DNA from: Agromyces mangrovi
GTDB lineage: Bacteria; Actinomycetota; Actinomycetes; Actinomycetales; Microbacteriaceae
Reading direction: 5' to 3'
DNA: 64,000 nucleotides
Assembly: GCF_030296695.1 (NCBI RefSeq)
Contig: NZ_AP027737.1
Location: 620,001-684,000, forward strand
A program made the position numbers and the translations under genes. Under the pieces are notes generated by a model. It saw only the letters and a list, made by a program, of their open reading frames with translations, was not told where the DNA came from and ran no database searches. The first letter of the stretch is position 1. Each line of letters begins with the position of its first letter. Below are positions 8,432 through 18,769 of the stretch, piece after piece.

Positions 8432-8749
8432 TCACACGTCGATCGTTGCCGTCGAACCCACACGCTCGCCGACGGCACGACGCGCAGCCGCGCGGCGGCG
8501 CTGGTCGAGCAGCACGGCGAGCATGATCGCGCACGACACGAGGTAGAACGAGTGGAGCGCCCAGATCGGGCCCGGAGGGAGCGCGAAGACGTACAGCGAG
8601 TAGACGACGTTGGCCGCGTTGATCATGACCAGGCTGACCGGGCTGTATGACGAGACGTCCCGCGTGCGCAGCGCCTTGCGCAGCATGGGGAGGTTGCTCG
8701 CCGCGAAGACCGCGGTCGAGATCGCTCCGGCGATGACGGGGATGTCCAT
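8432..8749 (-). CDS. SemiSWEET/PQ-loop-like three-helix membrane protein
   Basis: A 105-residue protein with three hydrophobic helices. The loop NLPMLRKALRTRDVSSYSP after helix 1 matches the PQ-loop pattern (Pro, Lys, Arg-x-x-Asp-x-Ser) of SemiSWEET/MtN3-type proteins, although the classical PQ pair is PM here. Helix 2 follows as VSLVMINAANVVYSLYVF, with the conserved asparagine position. SemiSWEETs are dimeric sugar facilitators; whether this one moves sugar is not shown. The C-terminal tail is basic and probably cytoplasmic. Confidence 0.72.
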   Translation of the reverse strand: MDIPVIAGAISTAVFAASNLPMLRKALRTRDVSSYSPVSLVMINAANVVYSLYVFALPPGPIWALHSFYLVSCAIMLAVLLDQRRRAAARRAVGERVGSTATIDV

Positions 8750-8879
8750 GTCTGCACGCTACGAGCGCGGAGGATGCGACCGCTTCGGCAGGATGCACCA
8801 TTCGGTCGGGCGGGCGGGGTGCGCAGGATTATGCAGACGGCCCGATCCGAACGCGGCGCGATATGCAGACGGCCACCCG

Positions 8880-10511
8880 TCAGACGATGCCCTGCTGGTA
8901 CGCCCACGCCGTCGCGGCCGCACGGGACGACAGCCGCAGCTTGCCGTAGATGTTGCTGAGGTGCCGGGCCACGGTCTTCTCGCTGAGCGACAGCCGTTCG
9001 GCGACGCCGCGGTTCGTGAGCCCGGTGGTGACGAGCCGCAGCACCTCGATCTCGCGCGCGGTGAGCGCATCCACGCTTCGCCGGCCGTCGAGTGCATCGA
9101 CCGCGACGACGTCGAGCCGCGCGCCCAGCTCGACGAACCCTCGCCGGGCCGCCTCCAGGGGCGCCCGGCCGGCGTCGGGGCCGTCCGCATCCCGACGGAT
9201 CCGGCCCTCGAGCAGGCGGCACTGCGCGACCTCGTAGGGCGCGTCGATCGCAGCGAACGCGGCTCGCGCCGTCGACAGCTCGCCGAGCGCGTCGGAGGCG
9301 CGGCCCTCCGCATGCAGGACGCGTGCCGCGGCGAGCGCGGTGACGGCGTCGAACAGGGGTGTGGGCACAGCCCGTGCGGCCTCGGCCAGCTCATCGGCCG
9401 CGCGCCGTGCCGCCGCGACGTCTCCGGCGGCCAGCTCGATCAGCGCGATCGCCGGCAGGAGGCGCTGCCTGGTCGCGTCGTCGACTCCCGCGGCAGCGTT
9501 CCGGACCATCGACTGCGCGCCCGCCGCATCCCCGGCGACGAGCCGCGCGAGCGCGAGTCCCGGCTGCGGATCCCACCCCGTCTGCTCCGCACGCCGATAG
9601 CGGTCCTCGGCTGCGCGGAGCTCGCCGCGCAGCCGGTGCAGCTCGGCGAGCCGGTAGTTCGCGACGTACTCCGCGGTGAAGTCGCCGGCACGCAGGGACT
9701 CGTCGGCCCGCGCGGCGTGCGCCGACGCCTCGGCCCAGGTGCCGTGCAGCGTCGCGAGCTCCGCGCGGTACGCGTACGACTGCCCGGTGTACGCGACCAG
9801 TTCCGGCTGCGCGTCGCACCAGCGCGCGAAGCCGGTCGTCCAGCGCTCCGCTCGTTCGAGGTCGAACCCGCGGTGCGCGACGTCCAGCGTCATGCGGACG
9901 ACGACGCACGTGGTGAGCGGCGAGAGGCGTCCGGCCACCGCCGGCTCCATCGCCGCGTCGAGGCTCGCGAACCCCTCCGCGACGCGTCCCTGCATCGTCA
10001 GGCACATCCCACGGCCGAATGCGGCATGTGCGGCCAGGTCCGCGTCGCCGTAGCGGTCGGCGACGGCGGCGATCCGGTCGAACCGCCGGATCGCCTCGGC
10101 GATGTCGCCGACGAACATCGCGCCGAACGCGGTCGGCACGAGTGCCACCATCGCACCGAGGTGGTTCGCCTCGTCGAGCTGCTCCGCCAACCGCATGCCG
10201 CGGGCGCCCCACACGCCGGCCCCGGCGACCTCGCCCGCCTCGAGCAGCTGGATCGACATCACGCCGGCCGCCCGGGCCGCACCGGCGACATCGCCTCGGG
10301 CGAGGCTCGAATCGTGCGCCGTCGTCAGCGCCTCGGTCGCGCGGCGTTGCTCCCCGCGGAGGAACAGCGCCGTCGCCCAGTCCTCGAGGTCACGCTCGGT
10401 CAGCGCGGAGGAGTCATCGCGCTGCGCGTCGGCGAACCACTCGGCGGCCGCGCCCCAGCGCCGCTCGGCCACGGCGGACCTGCCGTGCTCCAGTGCCGTC
10501 GGTGCCACCAT
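8880..10511 (-). CDS. TPR-repeat LuxR family transcriptional regulator
   Basis: A 543-residue regulator. The body is a long all-alpha superhelix of TPR-like repeats (for example WATALFLRGEQRRATEAL, AAHAAFGRGMCL, YRLAELHRLRGELRAAEDRY). The C-terminus is a LuxR-type helix-turn-helix at about residues 478-543 (VDALTAREIEVLRLVTTGL, then NRGVAERLSLSEKTVARHLS and IYGKLRLSSRAAA). There is no P-loop ATPase domain, unlike full MalT/LAL proteins. Start ATG 10511 is chosen over a GTG at 10562, whose extra Gly/Ala-rich residues look non-coding; neither has a strong ribosome site. It is followed only by a SemiSWEET-like gene. Target genes are unknown. Confidence 0.85.
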   Translation of the reverse strand: MVAPTALEHGRSAVAERRWGAAAEWFADAQRDDSSALTERDLEDWATALFLRGEQRRATEALTTAHDSSLARGDVAGAARAAGVMSIQLLEAGEVAGAGVWGARGMRLAEQLDEANHLGAMVALVPTAFGAMFVGDIAEAIRRFDRIAAVADRYGDADLAAHAAFGRGMCLTMQGRVAEGFASLDAAMEPAVAGRLSPLTTCVVVRMTLDVAHRGFDLERAERWTTGFARWCDAQPELVAYTGQSYAYRAELATLHGTWAEASAHAARADESLRAGDFTAEYVANYRLAELHRLRGELRAAEDRYRRAEQTGWDPQPGLALARLVAGDAAGAQSMVRNAAAGVDDATRQRLLPAIALIELAAGDVAAARRAADELAEAARAVPTPLFDAVTALAAARVLHAEGRASDALGELSTARAAFAAIDAPYEVAQCRLLEGRIRRDADGPDAGRAPLEAARRGFVELGARLDVVAVDALDGRRSVDALTAREIEVLRLVTTGLTNRGVAERLSLSEKTVARHLSNIYGKLRLSSRAAATAWAYQQGIV

Positions 10512-10687
10512 CGCGCCCCCGCATCCGCCACCGGCCGCACGGCCGGCACCCTCCCGGTGCACGGAGGGAATCGAATTCTATACCGCAGGCTGCACCGAGG
10601 GTCGCTTGGAGCAGGAAGTCCGTCAGCTCGCGCACACCTCGTTTCGGCGGGAACTCTGTCTCGACGAGACTCCTCGCATTCCGGAGG

Positions 10688-11209
10688 CTAATTCAACTTC
10701 AAGACGGGGCAAGAGCCAGCGAAGTCGGTGAAGCTCACATTCGGGAACGAGGTGGCACAGACGACGTTGGGGTTGAATGACACCTGCTGCCACGAAACGG
10801 ACGTGGGGTTGCTGACGTACGAGAGGACCTGGAACCGGAACCACATCGACGTGTGGGCGGGGACGGTCACCGCCGATGTGCTGACCTCGTCCAGGAAGAG
10901 CCCAACGGAGTTCCCCGTGAAGAGTCGCGCCCCGACGCTGCCTTGACCGTTGAGCAGCACGGTGCGCAGTTCGAACGTCGAAGCCGTCGCACCGGTGTTG
11001 TTCGCGCGGACGAACCAGCCGTAGGTCTGCTGGGAGAAGGGGTCGTCGGACGTCACGTGGCACGCGGTGGTGAACATATCGAAGTACAGACTCGCGCACG
11101 GATCGGGCGTGCTCGCAGCGACGGCAGGTACGGCTGCGGCGACCGCAATTGCCGGCACAGTCCAGGCCGCGCCTCTCACGATGGTGCGGCGAGTGACGTC
11201 TTGTGTCAT
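10688..11209 (-). CDS. Tat-exported secreted protein of unknown function
   Basis: A 173-residue protein. It begins MTQDVTRRTIVRGAAWTVPA followed by an alanine/valine-rich stretch ending AVPAVAAS, a twin-arginine signal with a likely AxA cleavage near residue 34. The mature part is rich in Ser, Thr, Val and Phe with three or four cysteines (DPCASLYFD, TTACHV, NVVCATSF, GSCPVLKLN), suggesting a beta-sandwich stabilised by disulfides. There is no sortase motif and no second membrane segment. GGAGAG lies just upstream of ATG 11209. Its base composition is visibly less G/C-rich than that of its neighbours, and it lies on the 3' side of tRNA-Arg(CCT), so recent acquisition is possible. Confidence 0.75.
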   Translation of the reverse strand: MTQDVTRRTIVRGAAWTVPAIAVAAAVPAVAASTPDPCASLYFDMFTTACHVTSDDPFSQQTYGWFVRANNTGATASTFELRTVLLNGQGSVGARLFTGNSVGLFLDEVSTSAVTVPAHTSMWFRFQVLSYVSNPTSVSWQQVSFNPNVVCATSFPNVSFTDFAGSCPVLKLN

Positions 11210-11488
11210 GAGGCTCTCCGTAGTGTGCTGAAGTCGTAGGTCGGGACCGATCTGACACCGTGAGAACTCCGCACTCGGCTCGCAGATCGCATACAGATGG
11301 GGTGAGCATATCGCGACGCCGAGAAGTGTCAACTATTGACAATCGGGACAGCGTCGTTCGTAGCCGAAGCGCAAGCCAAGCGGGCGTGAGCGAGGTACGC
11401 GCGCGGAAGACGGTCGAGTCTGGATCGCGGGCAAGACGCGGCGTTCGGATGCCTCGCGATCCCGATGTTCAAGAGGGATCTGGCACGG

Positions 11489-11560
11489 TGCCCCTGGAGG
11501 GACTCGAACCCCCAACCGTTTGCTTAGGACGCAACTGCTCTTCCATTGAGCTACAGAGGC
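11489..11560 (-). tRNA. tRNA-Arg (anticodon CCT)
   Basis: Read on the minus strand from 11560. The acceptor stem GCCTCTG pairs with CAGGGGC, the D-arm is GCTCAATGGAAGAGC, the anticodon loop GTCCTAA gives CCT (reads AGG), and the T-arm is GGGGGTTCGAGTCCCTC with the invariant TTCGA. The 3' CCA is not encoded (the discriminator A is followed by CCG). One mismatch is possible at the top of the anticodon stem. Confidence 0.95.
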
Positions 11561-11697
11561 TGGCGCGACGAGTCTACCCGCGGCCGGGCGGGCGCCAGGA
11601 CACGCGATGCGCCGCCTCAGGGGCATCCGCCCGACACGCCCCCAAGGTTCACACGATCGTGACACGAACCCCTGCAGGGCCGACGTAGACTCCGAAA

Positions 11698-12231
11698 ATG
11701 GAGCACCCCACCGCAACCACCGTCGTCCTGGTCGGCGATGATGCGGGCGCGGCGCTCGGCGAGCTCGACGGGTTCGCCAACGTGCGCAGCGCCAGCCTCG
11801 CGGGCCGCACCGACGAGGAGGTCACCGCGTGGACCGCCTCGTCGTCCACGCCGTACGTCCTCCACGACCACGACCCGCTGCAGCACGTCGCGAGCGCGTG
11901 GGCGGAGTTCTACGACGACCTCGCGACCCTCGGCGTGCTCGAGCTCGAGATCGAGCGCACGGTCGACGCGCTCGACCGCGAGGCGATCGCGATCCCCGAC
12001 TACTACGTCGTGCTCGACCCGTACACGCTCGCGCCGACGGTGCGGCACTGGTGGCTCGGCGTCATCGCCTCGGCGTCGCCCATGCGGGTCATCCCCTGGG
12101 GCAGCGAAGCGGATGCCTCCCTGGCCGGCCTCCTCCGGCACCTGCCGACCGGGCGGCCGTGGCCCGACCCGTCGACGTGGCTGCCGGGCGTCGTGACCGC
12201 CGTGCCCGACCGGGTGGGCCTCGGCGACTGA
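11698..12231 (+). CDS. Hypothetical protein
   Basis: A 177-residue soluble protein of unknown family. The first 35 residues have a beta-alpha start (TTVVLVGDDAGAALGELDG). A helical middle follows (AEFYDDLATLGVLELEIERT), then a tryptophan-rich C-terminal part (VRHWWLGVIASASPMRVIPW and GRPWPDPSTWLPGV). It lies on the far side of tRNA-Arg, 45 bp before a lactonase-family gene on the same strand, so co-transcription is possible. No catalytic motif is recognised. Confidence 0.7.
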   Translation: MEHPTATTVVLVGDDAGAALGELDGFANVRSASLAGRTDEEVTAWTASSSTPYVLHDHDPLQHVASAWAEFYDDLATLGVLELEIERTVDALDREAIAIPDYYVVLDPYTLAPTVRHWWLGVIASASPMRVIPWGSEADASLAGLLRHLPTGRPWPDPSTWLPGVVTAVPDRVGLGD

Positions 12232-12276
12232 GCGCGGGTGCGCGCACGCCTCCTGCGGTGATGGGAGGATCGGAGG

Positions 12277-13320
12277 ATGAGCTCGTCCCCCGCGCCCTCG
12301 TCCACCGCGTTCGTGCTGGGGGCGTCGACCACCGGCTTCCTCGGCACCCCCGCCGCCGGCATCCGCCCCGTCGAGGTCGACGAGACCGGCGCGGTCTGGC
12401 TCGGCGAACCGGTCGACGTCGGCCCCGACCCCATGTACCTCGCGCGCCACGGCGACACGCTCGTCGTCGCACACCACCTCGACGACGGCGCCGTCTCGGC
12501 GCTCCGCCTCGGCGACGACGGCCCCGAGGCGCTCGGCGCGCAGCAGCGCACCGGCGGCGCCGACAGCTGCCACGTCTCGATCAGCCCCGACGGGCGCTGG
12601 GCGTTCACGGCCGACTACACGAGCGGCAGCCTGTCGGTGCATCCGCTCGGCCCCGACGGCGTCGGACCGCAGCACCTGCGCGTCTCGTACGAGGGCAGCG
12701 GGCCGGATGCCTCGCGGCAGGAGTCCCCGCACGCGCACCAGGCCGTGGTCGACGCCGCCCGGTCGGAGCTCGTCGTGGCCGACCTCGGCGCCGACCGCCT
12801 GCGCGTGCACGGCCTCGCGGCGCTCGCCGCCGGCGACGACACGCACGCCGACATCCACCTGCGCCCCGGCTCGGGCCCGCGCCACCTCGTCGTGCTGGGT
12901 CGCCACGCAGTCGTCGCGTACGAGCTCGACGGCACGCTCGGCATGGTCGACCTCGACGCCCCCGAGCGCGGCGAGACGACCGCGATCGTCTCGACCATGG
13001 CCGGCAGCGCGGCCGCCTCGTCGGCGCTGCGACGGTCGCCGACCGGGCTGCTCGCGGTGGCGAACCGCACGCCGAACACGGTGAGCACGATCCTCCCCGA
13101 CGACGAGGCCGGCACGCTCGAGCTGCTCGACGAGTTCCCGGTCGCGGGCGATCACCCTCGCGACATCGAGTTCACGGCCGACGGCCGATTCCTCGTCATC
13201 GCGAACATGGCATCGGACTCGCTGACCGTGCTCTCGGTCGACCCCGCCAGCGGGCGCATGTCGCAGGTCGGCGAGCCGGTCGCCACGCCGGGGCCGGCCT
13301 GCCTGCTGCGCATGGACTGA
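12277..13320 (+). CDS. Lactonase-family seven-bladed beta-propeller protein
   Basis: A 347-residue protein of the 6-phosphogluconolactonase (YbhE/Pgl-like, Pfam Lactonase) propeller type. Typical features are SCHVSISPDGRWAFTADYTS in an early blade, PHAHQAVVDAARSELVVADL, LRPGSGPRHLVVLGRHAVVA, and near the end HPRDIEFTADGRFLVIANMA. No signal peptide, so cytoplasmic. The ATG is preceded by GGGAGG and a second GGAGG. Substrates of this family vary widely and are often unknown; no sugar-phosphate genes are nearby, so the pentose-phosphate role is only one option. Confidence 0.85.
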   Translation: MSSSPAPSSTAFVLGASTTGFLGTPAAGIRPVEVDETGAVWLGEPVDVGPDPMYLARHGDTLVVAHHLDDGAVSALRLGDDGPEALGAQQRTGGADSCHVSISPDGRWAFTADYTSGSLSVHPLGPDGVGPQHLRVSYEGSGPDASRQESPHAHQAVVDAARSELVVADLGADRLRVHGLAALAAGDDTHADIHLRPGSGPRHLVVLGRHAVVAYELDGTLGMVDLDAPERGETTAIVSTMAGSAAASSALRRSPTGLLAVANRTPNTVSTILPDDEAGTLELLDEFPVAGDHPRDIEFTADGRFLVIANMASDSLTVLSVDPASGRMSQVGEPVATPGPACLLRMD

Positions 13321-13368
13321 CGTCCCGAGGCATCCGCCGCCCCGACCGTGCGCCTGCGGCGCCGCGCG

Positions 13369-14472
13369 CTACTTCGGCGGGTAGAGGTAGATCGCGTCAC
13401 CCCAGGCGATGGTGCGCGTGTGGTACGAGTGGTCGCTGTTCCAGTTGTACTCCTCGAGCACGACCGTGCCGTCGCCGACCGACTGCACGTACGCGACGTG
13501 GTTGTACGGGAACCACGCGACCGCGCCCGTGACGGGCTCGCTGCTCACGACCCATCCGTGGGCGCGCCACTCGCTCTCCCACCGGTACGCGCTGCCCGAG
13601 GCGAGGTTCGCCCACGCCCAGCGCCACGGAGCGGCGGTGGAGCCGGCGTCGCGGTTCAGGCGCCACGCCACGAAGTCGACGCACTCGCGGTAGTAGTAGC
13701 CGAGCGGCGAGAGCCCGCCGCCGTAGTCGTTCGGCGTCTGGTTCCACCACGGGTAGTCGTCGCCCTCGGCCTGCTCGGCGACGACCGAGAACCCGCCCGC
13801 GGCGCGCGCGGCGGCGGCCTGCGCCTCCCACGCGGCGCGCTGCTCGGCGAGGCGCACCTGCTCGAGCTCGTCGGCGGTGACGGCCGCGTACCCGTCGCGC
13901 GACACCGACGTGGCGGCGGCGAGGTCGGAGACGCTGACGTCCTGCGCCTCGGCGCGCGACTGGTTGAAGGAGTCGGATGCCGCGAAGCCGGGGTCGCCCG
14001 GAACCAGGGCGTAGGCCGGGAGGGCGAGGGTGCCGACGAGCGCGGGCACGACGAGCATGGTCGCGACCGTGCGGCCCGTTGCTCGAGACCGGCCGGTGGC
14101 GGGCGTAGACGCGCGCGGCGGCCGGGCGGGCGGAGCGGCCTGCTTCCGCGGCGTGGTCCTCGGCGGCCCGGCGTAGGCGGGCACAGCGTCCTCGACGGGG
14201 TCGACGGCCGGCGACGGCGGCACGCTCGCGGCCGGCGACGGCGGCACGCTCGCGGCGGGCGGCGGCGCACTCGCGGCGGCAGGAGCATCGGTGGCGGGCG
14301 ACGGCGTGCGCTCGGCGCCCCGCTCCCCGCGCGACCAGCGCGGTCCGCGGCGTTCGGCGGTTCGTGCCTCGCGACGCGTGGCGAAGCCGGCGTTCTGGTC
14401 GGGTACCTGCGGATCGGGCGCGATCGACGCGAATGGCCAGATGTCTTCGCCACTCGATCCGGGTTCGGCCAC
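13369..14472 (-). CDS. Membrane-anchored CHAP-domain cell-wall hydrolase
   Basis: A 367-residue protein. It has a cytoplasmic Pro/Ala/Arg-rich N-terminus (about 1-135) with a repeated AASVPPSP stretch, and one membrane segment (about 138-160, TMLVVPALVGTLALPAYAL). An extracytoplasmic helical linker follows (LEQVRLAEQRAAWEAQAAAA), then a CHAP amidase/endopeptidase domain. The catalytic cysteine is in YYYRECVDFVAWRLN, the histidine in NHVAYVQSV and the acid/Asn partner in LEEYNWNSD. GTG 14472 is preferred to GTG 14493 because GGAGG lies 7 bases before it. Membrane anchor and linker resemble those of the NlpC/P60 protein at 15505-16353. Likely a peptidoglycan hydrolase in growth or division. Confidence 0.87.
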   Translation of the reverse strand: MAEPGSSGEDIWPFASIAPDPQVPDQNAGFATRREARTAERRGPRWSRGERGAERTPSPATDAPAAASAPPPAASVPPSPAASVPPSPAVDPVEDAVPAYAGPPRTTPRKQAAPPARPPRASTPATGRSRATGRTVATMLVVPALVGTLALPAYALVPGDPGFAASDSFNQSRAEAQDVSVSDLAAATSVSRDGYAAVTADELEQVRLAEQRAAWEAQAAAARAAGGFSVVAEQAEGDDYPWWNQTPNDYGGGLSPLGYYYRECVDFVAWRLNRDAGSTAAPWRWAWANLASGSAYRWESEWRAHGWVVSSEPVTGAVAWFPYNHVAYVQSVGDGTVVLEEYNWNSDHSYHTRTIAWGDAIYLYPPK

Positions 14473-14651
14473 GCTCAGTCCTCCGTTGCGCACCCTCGAC
14501 CACGCAGGTGCACGCGGAGCGGGGAACTCAGGTTGTCGCCGCGAGCTGGGGGCAGCGCGACGGTTTCCAACTGTACGGCACCGTCCGCCCGGTTGTCACG
14601 ATTGCAGCACGGGCGCGCCGGTGCCTGTGGAGAACGACCGGAGCTGCTCGA

Positions 14652-15146
14652 TCAGGCGGCCTCGAGGTACTCGTCCCACTGCGGGAGCGGCCGCTCGAAG
14701 CCGCGGACGAGCCAGCTGCGCCCGTTCGGCATCCGCGGCGTGAAGCGCAGCTCCCAGCCCATCTCGGCCGGCGTGTGGTCGCCCTTGACGTTGTTGCACC
14801 GCAGGCAGCACGCGACGAGGTTCTCCCAGGTGTCGCGTCCGCCGCGCGAGCGGGGCAGCACGTGGTCGATCGTCGTGGCCGATCGTGCGCAGTACGCGCA
14901 GCGGTGCTCGTCCCGGCGCAGCACCCCGCGTCTGGACACGGGGATGGGGCGCGAGTACGGCGTGCGCACGTATCTCGTGAGGATGATGACTGACGGTCGG
15001 TCCCACGATCCGCTCGCCGCGAGGACCGGGTGCTCCTCGTCGCTGCGGATGACGGTGGCCTTCTCGTTCATGACGAGCATGAGCGCGCGCTTGAACGAGA
15101 CGACCGCCAGCGGCTCATAGCCGGCGTTGAGCACCAGGGTGCGCAT
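14652..15146 (-). CDS. HNH endonuclease family protein
   Basis: A 164-residue HNH nuclease-fold protein. It begins [20 protein letters not shown], the standard start of a widely conserved actinobacterial HNH protein. CAYC and CLRCNN are the paired zinc-knuckle cysteines flanking the HNH core [20 protein letters not shown], with NNVKGDHTP last. ATG 15146 has AAAGG upstream. No methylase or phage gene is nearby, so this is not a visible restriction system; the family's cellular role is poorly defined. Confidence 0.9.
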   Translation of the reverse strand: MRTLVLNAGYEPLAVVSFKRALMLVMNEKATVIRSDEEHPVLAASGSWDRPSVIILTRYVRTPYSRPIPVSRRGVLRRDEHRCAYCARSATTIDHVLPRSRGGRDTWENLVACCLRCNNVKGDHTPAEMGWELRFTPRMPNGRSWLVRGFERPLPQWDEYLEAA

Positions 15147-15372
15147 GGCGTGCCTTTCGATCGGGGCTGGATGGCTCCCAGCCGCGTGAACGGTTCCGAC
15201 GCACCGGGTGCGGGAGGCGTTCGCAGGCAAAGAGAAAGGGCACCGTCTGCATGACGATGCCCTGGTTCTCGTGCGCATGGCTCAGCGAGCCGGCGCTGTG
15301 CTGCGTACTGCTGTGCCGCAGGTCGAATTGCACGCGGTCATCCGCGGAATGGATGCTGCGTACGTCGATCAT
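15115..15372 (-). CDS. Candidate small ORF in the HNH upstream region
   Basis: The 358 bases between the HNH start (15146) and the NlpC/P60 stop (15505) contain no recognised gene. The only candidate is this 85-residue frame: ATG 15372 with GGGAG seven bases upstream, beginning [20 protein letters not shown], with an internal ATG at [13 protein letters not shown]. The last part is Arg/Pro-rich and overlaps the HNH start in another frame, so only the first 60 residues look credible. It could be a leader peptide or just part of a long untranslated region. The rest of the gap shows nothing I can identify. Confidence 0.25.
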   Translation of the reverse strand: MIDVRSIHSADDRVQFDLRHSSTQHSAGSLSHAHENQGIVMQTVPFLFACERLPHPVRRNRSRGWEPSSPDRKARHAHPGAQRRL

Positions 15373-15504
15373 CTGGCAACTCCCGACGGTTCACTCGATA
15401 CGTCAGGGCTTCAGGCTAACCCACGCGCGCGAGGCGGGGTCCCCGAGGCGCGCCGATTCGGCATCTCGTCACGAGGTGTTCACACGCGGGCGCGACCCGC
15501 CGGC

Positions 15505-16353
15505 TCAGCCGTTGATGCGGACGATGTAGTAGCTCGAGGTCCAGATCGGCTGGATGCGCACGGATGCACCGGGGTACGGCGCGTGCAGGATGTTGCCGTT
15601 GCCGGCGTAGAAGCCGTCGTGGCCCGACATGATCACGAGGTCGCCGGGCTGCGCCTCGGAGAGCGGGATGCGCGTGCCCGCGGCGGCCTGGCCGGCCGAC
15701 GAGTGCGGCAGCGAGATGCCGTACTGGGCGAAGACGTACATGACGAAGCCCGAGCAGTCGAAGCCGGCGGGCGTCGCACCGCCGTAGACGTACGGGACGC
15801 CGATGTACTGCGAGGCGGTGGAGAAGACCGCTGCGGGACTGTAGCTCGTGCTCGGGGCCGCGTACGACGCGGTCGACGCCGCAGCGGTCTCGCCGTAGGA
15901 GGTCATCGCCGCGTTGGCGGCGGCGCGCTCTGCAGCCGCCTCGGCGGCGCGGCGGGCAGCCTCAGCCGCCTCGCGGGCCTCGCGCTCGGCCCGCTGCCGG
16001 TCGATCTCCTCCTTGGTGACGGCCTCGTAGCTGTCGGTGGTGATCTCGGCGGCGACCGCTTCCTCGTCGACCTCGACGCTCTGCGCCTCGGCCTTCGTGA
16101 TCTGCGCGGCCTCGCTGGCGCCGAACTGCGGGTCCTGGGATCCGGGCGCGAAGGCGTAGGCGGGCAGGGCGAGCGTGCCGACGATCCCGGCGGCAACCGA
16201 CATCACGATGACGTTGGCGGCCACGCCGCGGCGCAGCCCCTTGGTCGAGGCGAATGGTGCGTCAGGGGTGGCGATCTCGTTGCCCGAGCGGGCGATCTGG
16301 GTGGATGCGTTCGTGGGGTTCGTGGTCGAACCGCGGCGAGTCTTCCGAGCCAA
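15505..16353 (-). CDS. Membrane-anchored NlpC/P60 (C40) peptidoglycan endopeptidase
   Basis: A 282-residue protein. It has a basic cytoplasmic start (ARKTRRGSTTN), one membrane segment or uncleaved signal at about 45-67 (VAANVIVMSVAAGIVGTLAL, PAYA), a helical Ala/Arg/Glu coiled-coil linker (about 110-150) and a C-terminal NlpC/P60 domain. The catalytic cysteine is in GFDCSGFVMYVFAQYG, the histidine in SGHDGFYAGNGN and the third polar residue in ILHAPYPG. The start is TTG 16353: GGAGG lies six bases before it, and longer frames from GTG 16425 add only Arg-rich sequence. It probably cleaves D-Glu/mDAP- or Lys-type cross-peptides outside the membrane. It shares an anchor module with the CHAP protein. 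Confidence 0.9.
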   Translation of the reverse strand: MARKTRRGSTTNPTNASTQIARSGNEIATPDAPFASTKGLRRGVAANVIVMSVAAGIVGTLALPAYAFAPGSQDPQFGASEAAQITKAEAQSVEVDEEAVAAEITTDSYEAVTKEEIDRQRAEREAREAAEAARRAAEAAAERAAANAAMTSYGETAAASTASYAAPSTSYSPAAVFSTASQYIGVPYVYGGATPAGFDCSGFVMYVFAQYGISLPHSSAGQAAAGTRIPLSEAQPGDLVIMSGHDGFYAGNGNILHAPYPGASVRIQPIWTSSYYIVRING

Positions 16354-16634
16354 GTCGTACCTCCGGCGCCCCCGCGGTGCTTGTGGCATCCACCCCGTCC
16401 GAGTGCGCTTGCGCGTACGTGTCACGAGGCAAGAGACAGACAGGGGGACGTCTTGACTCGTGTGCGCCGTCTGGCTTCGTGGCGGCGACTGAGTGGAGAC
16501 GCTACGTCATTCGCGCGCCTATGTCACATCCCGAGCCGGAATTTCTCACGATTCGGTAACGAAACCATGTCCCCAGTCCGGGGGACATCCCGTGCGCGGA
16601 TCCGCATGATTCCGCCGATCCGCACGATCACGGA

Positions 16635-18516
<1,882 letters not shown>

Positions 18517-18517
<1 letters not shown>

Positions 18518-18759
18518 TGCGCCTCTGGCTGAGCGAGGACGAACGCCGGCCCGACCCCGCACCGGTCCGGGCCGACGCGCGTACGGCCGTGCTCGCCGGG
18601 ACCGGCTGCTGGGTCGTCGCGCTCGTCGCGACCATCGTGTGGCGCGAACCGCTCGACGCGGCCGGCCTCGGCTGGCTGCCGGAGACCGCCGTCGTCGGCA
18701 TCGCCCTCGGCCTCATCGCGCTCGTCGTCGTGCAGGTGCGGCGGCGCCGGGCGGGCTGA
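18517..18759 (+). CDS. DUF2530-like small membrane protein
   Basis: An 80-residue protein whose ATG overlaps the serC stop, so it is translationally coupled. A short cytoplasmic start (MRLWLSEDERRPDPAPVRAD) is followed by two hydrophobic helices (LAGTGCWVVALVATIVW and TAVVGIALGLIALVVVQV) and a basic tail RRRRAG. Length, layout and position next to serC match DUF2530 proteins of actinobacteria. Function unknown. Confidence 0.82.
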
Positions 18760-18769
18760 CCCGAGCGCG

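Noticed and set aside
14652..15146. Part of a restriction-modification or phage defence system
   Set aside because: No methyltransferase, specificity subunit or phage gene is nearby, and this HNH protein type is widespread as a single housekeeping-like gene.
15147..15504. Small RNA or second gene in the HNH/NlpC gap
   Set aside because: Apart from the weak 85-residue ORF there is no convincing hairpin, tRNA-like structure or second coding frame.
16354..16634. Possible c-di-AMP (ydaO) riboswitch before the NlpC/P60 gene
   Set aside because: Such elements often precede actinobacterial wall-hydrolase genes, but I could not find their conserved blocks in the 281-bp leader, so only an undefined upstream region remains.
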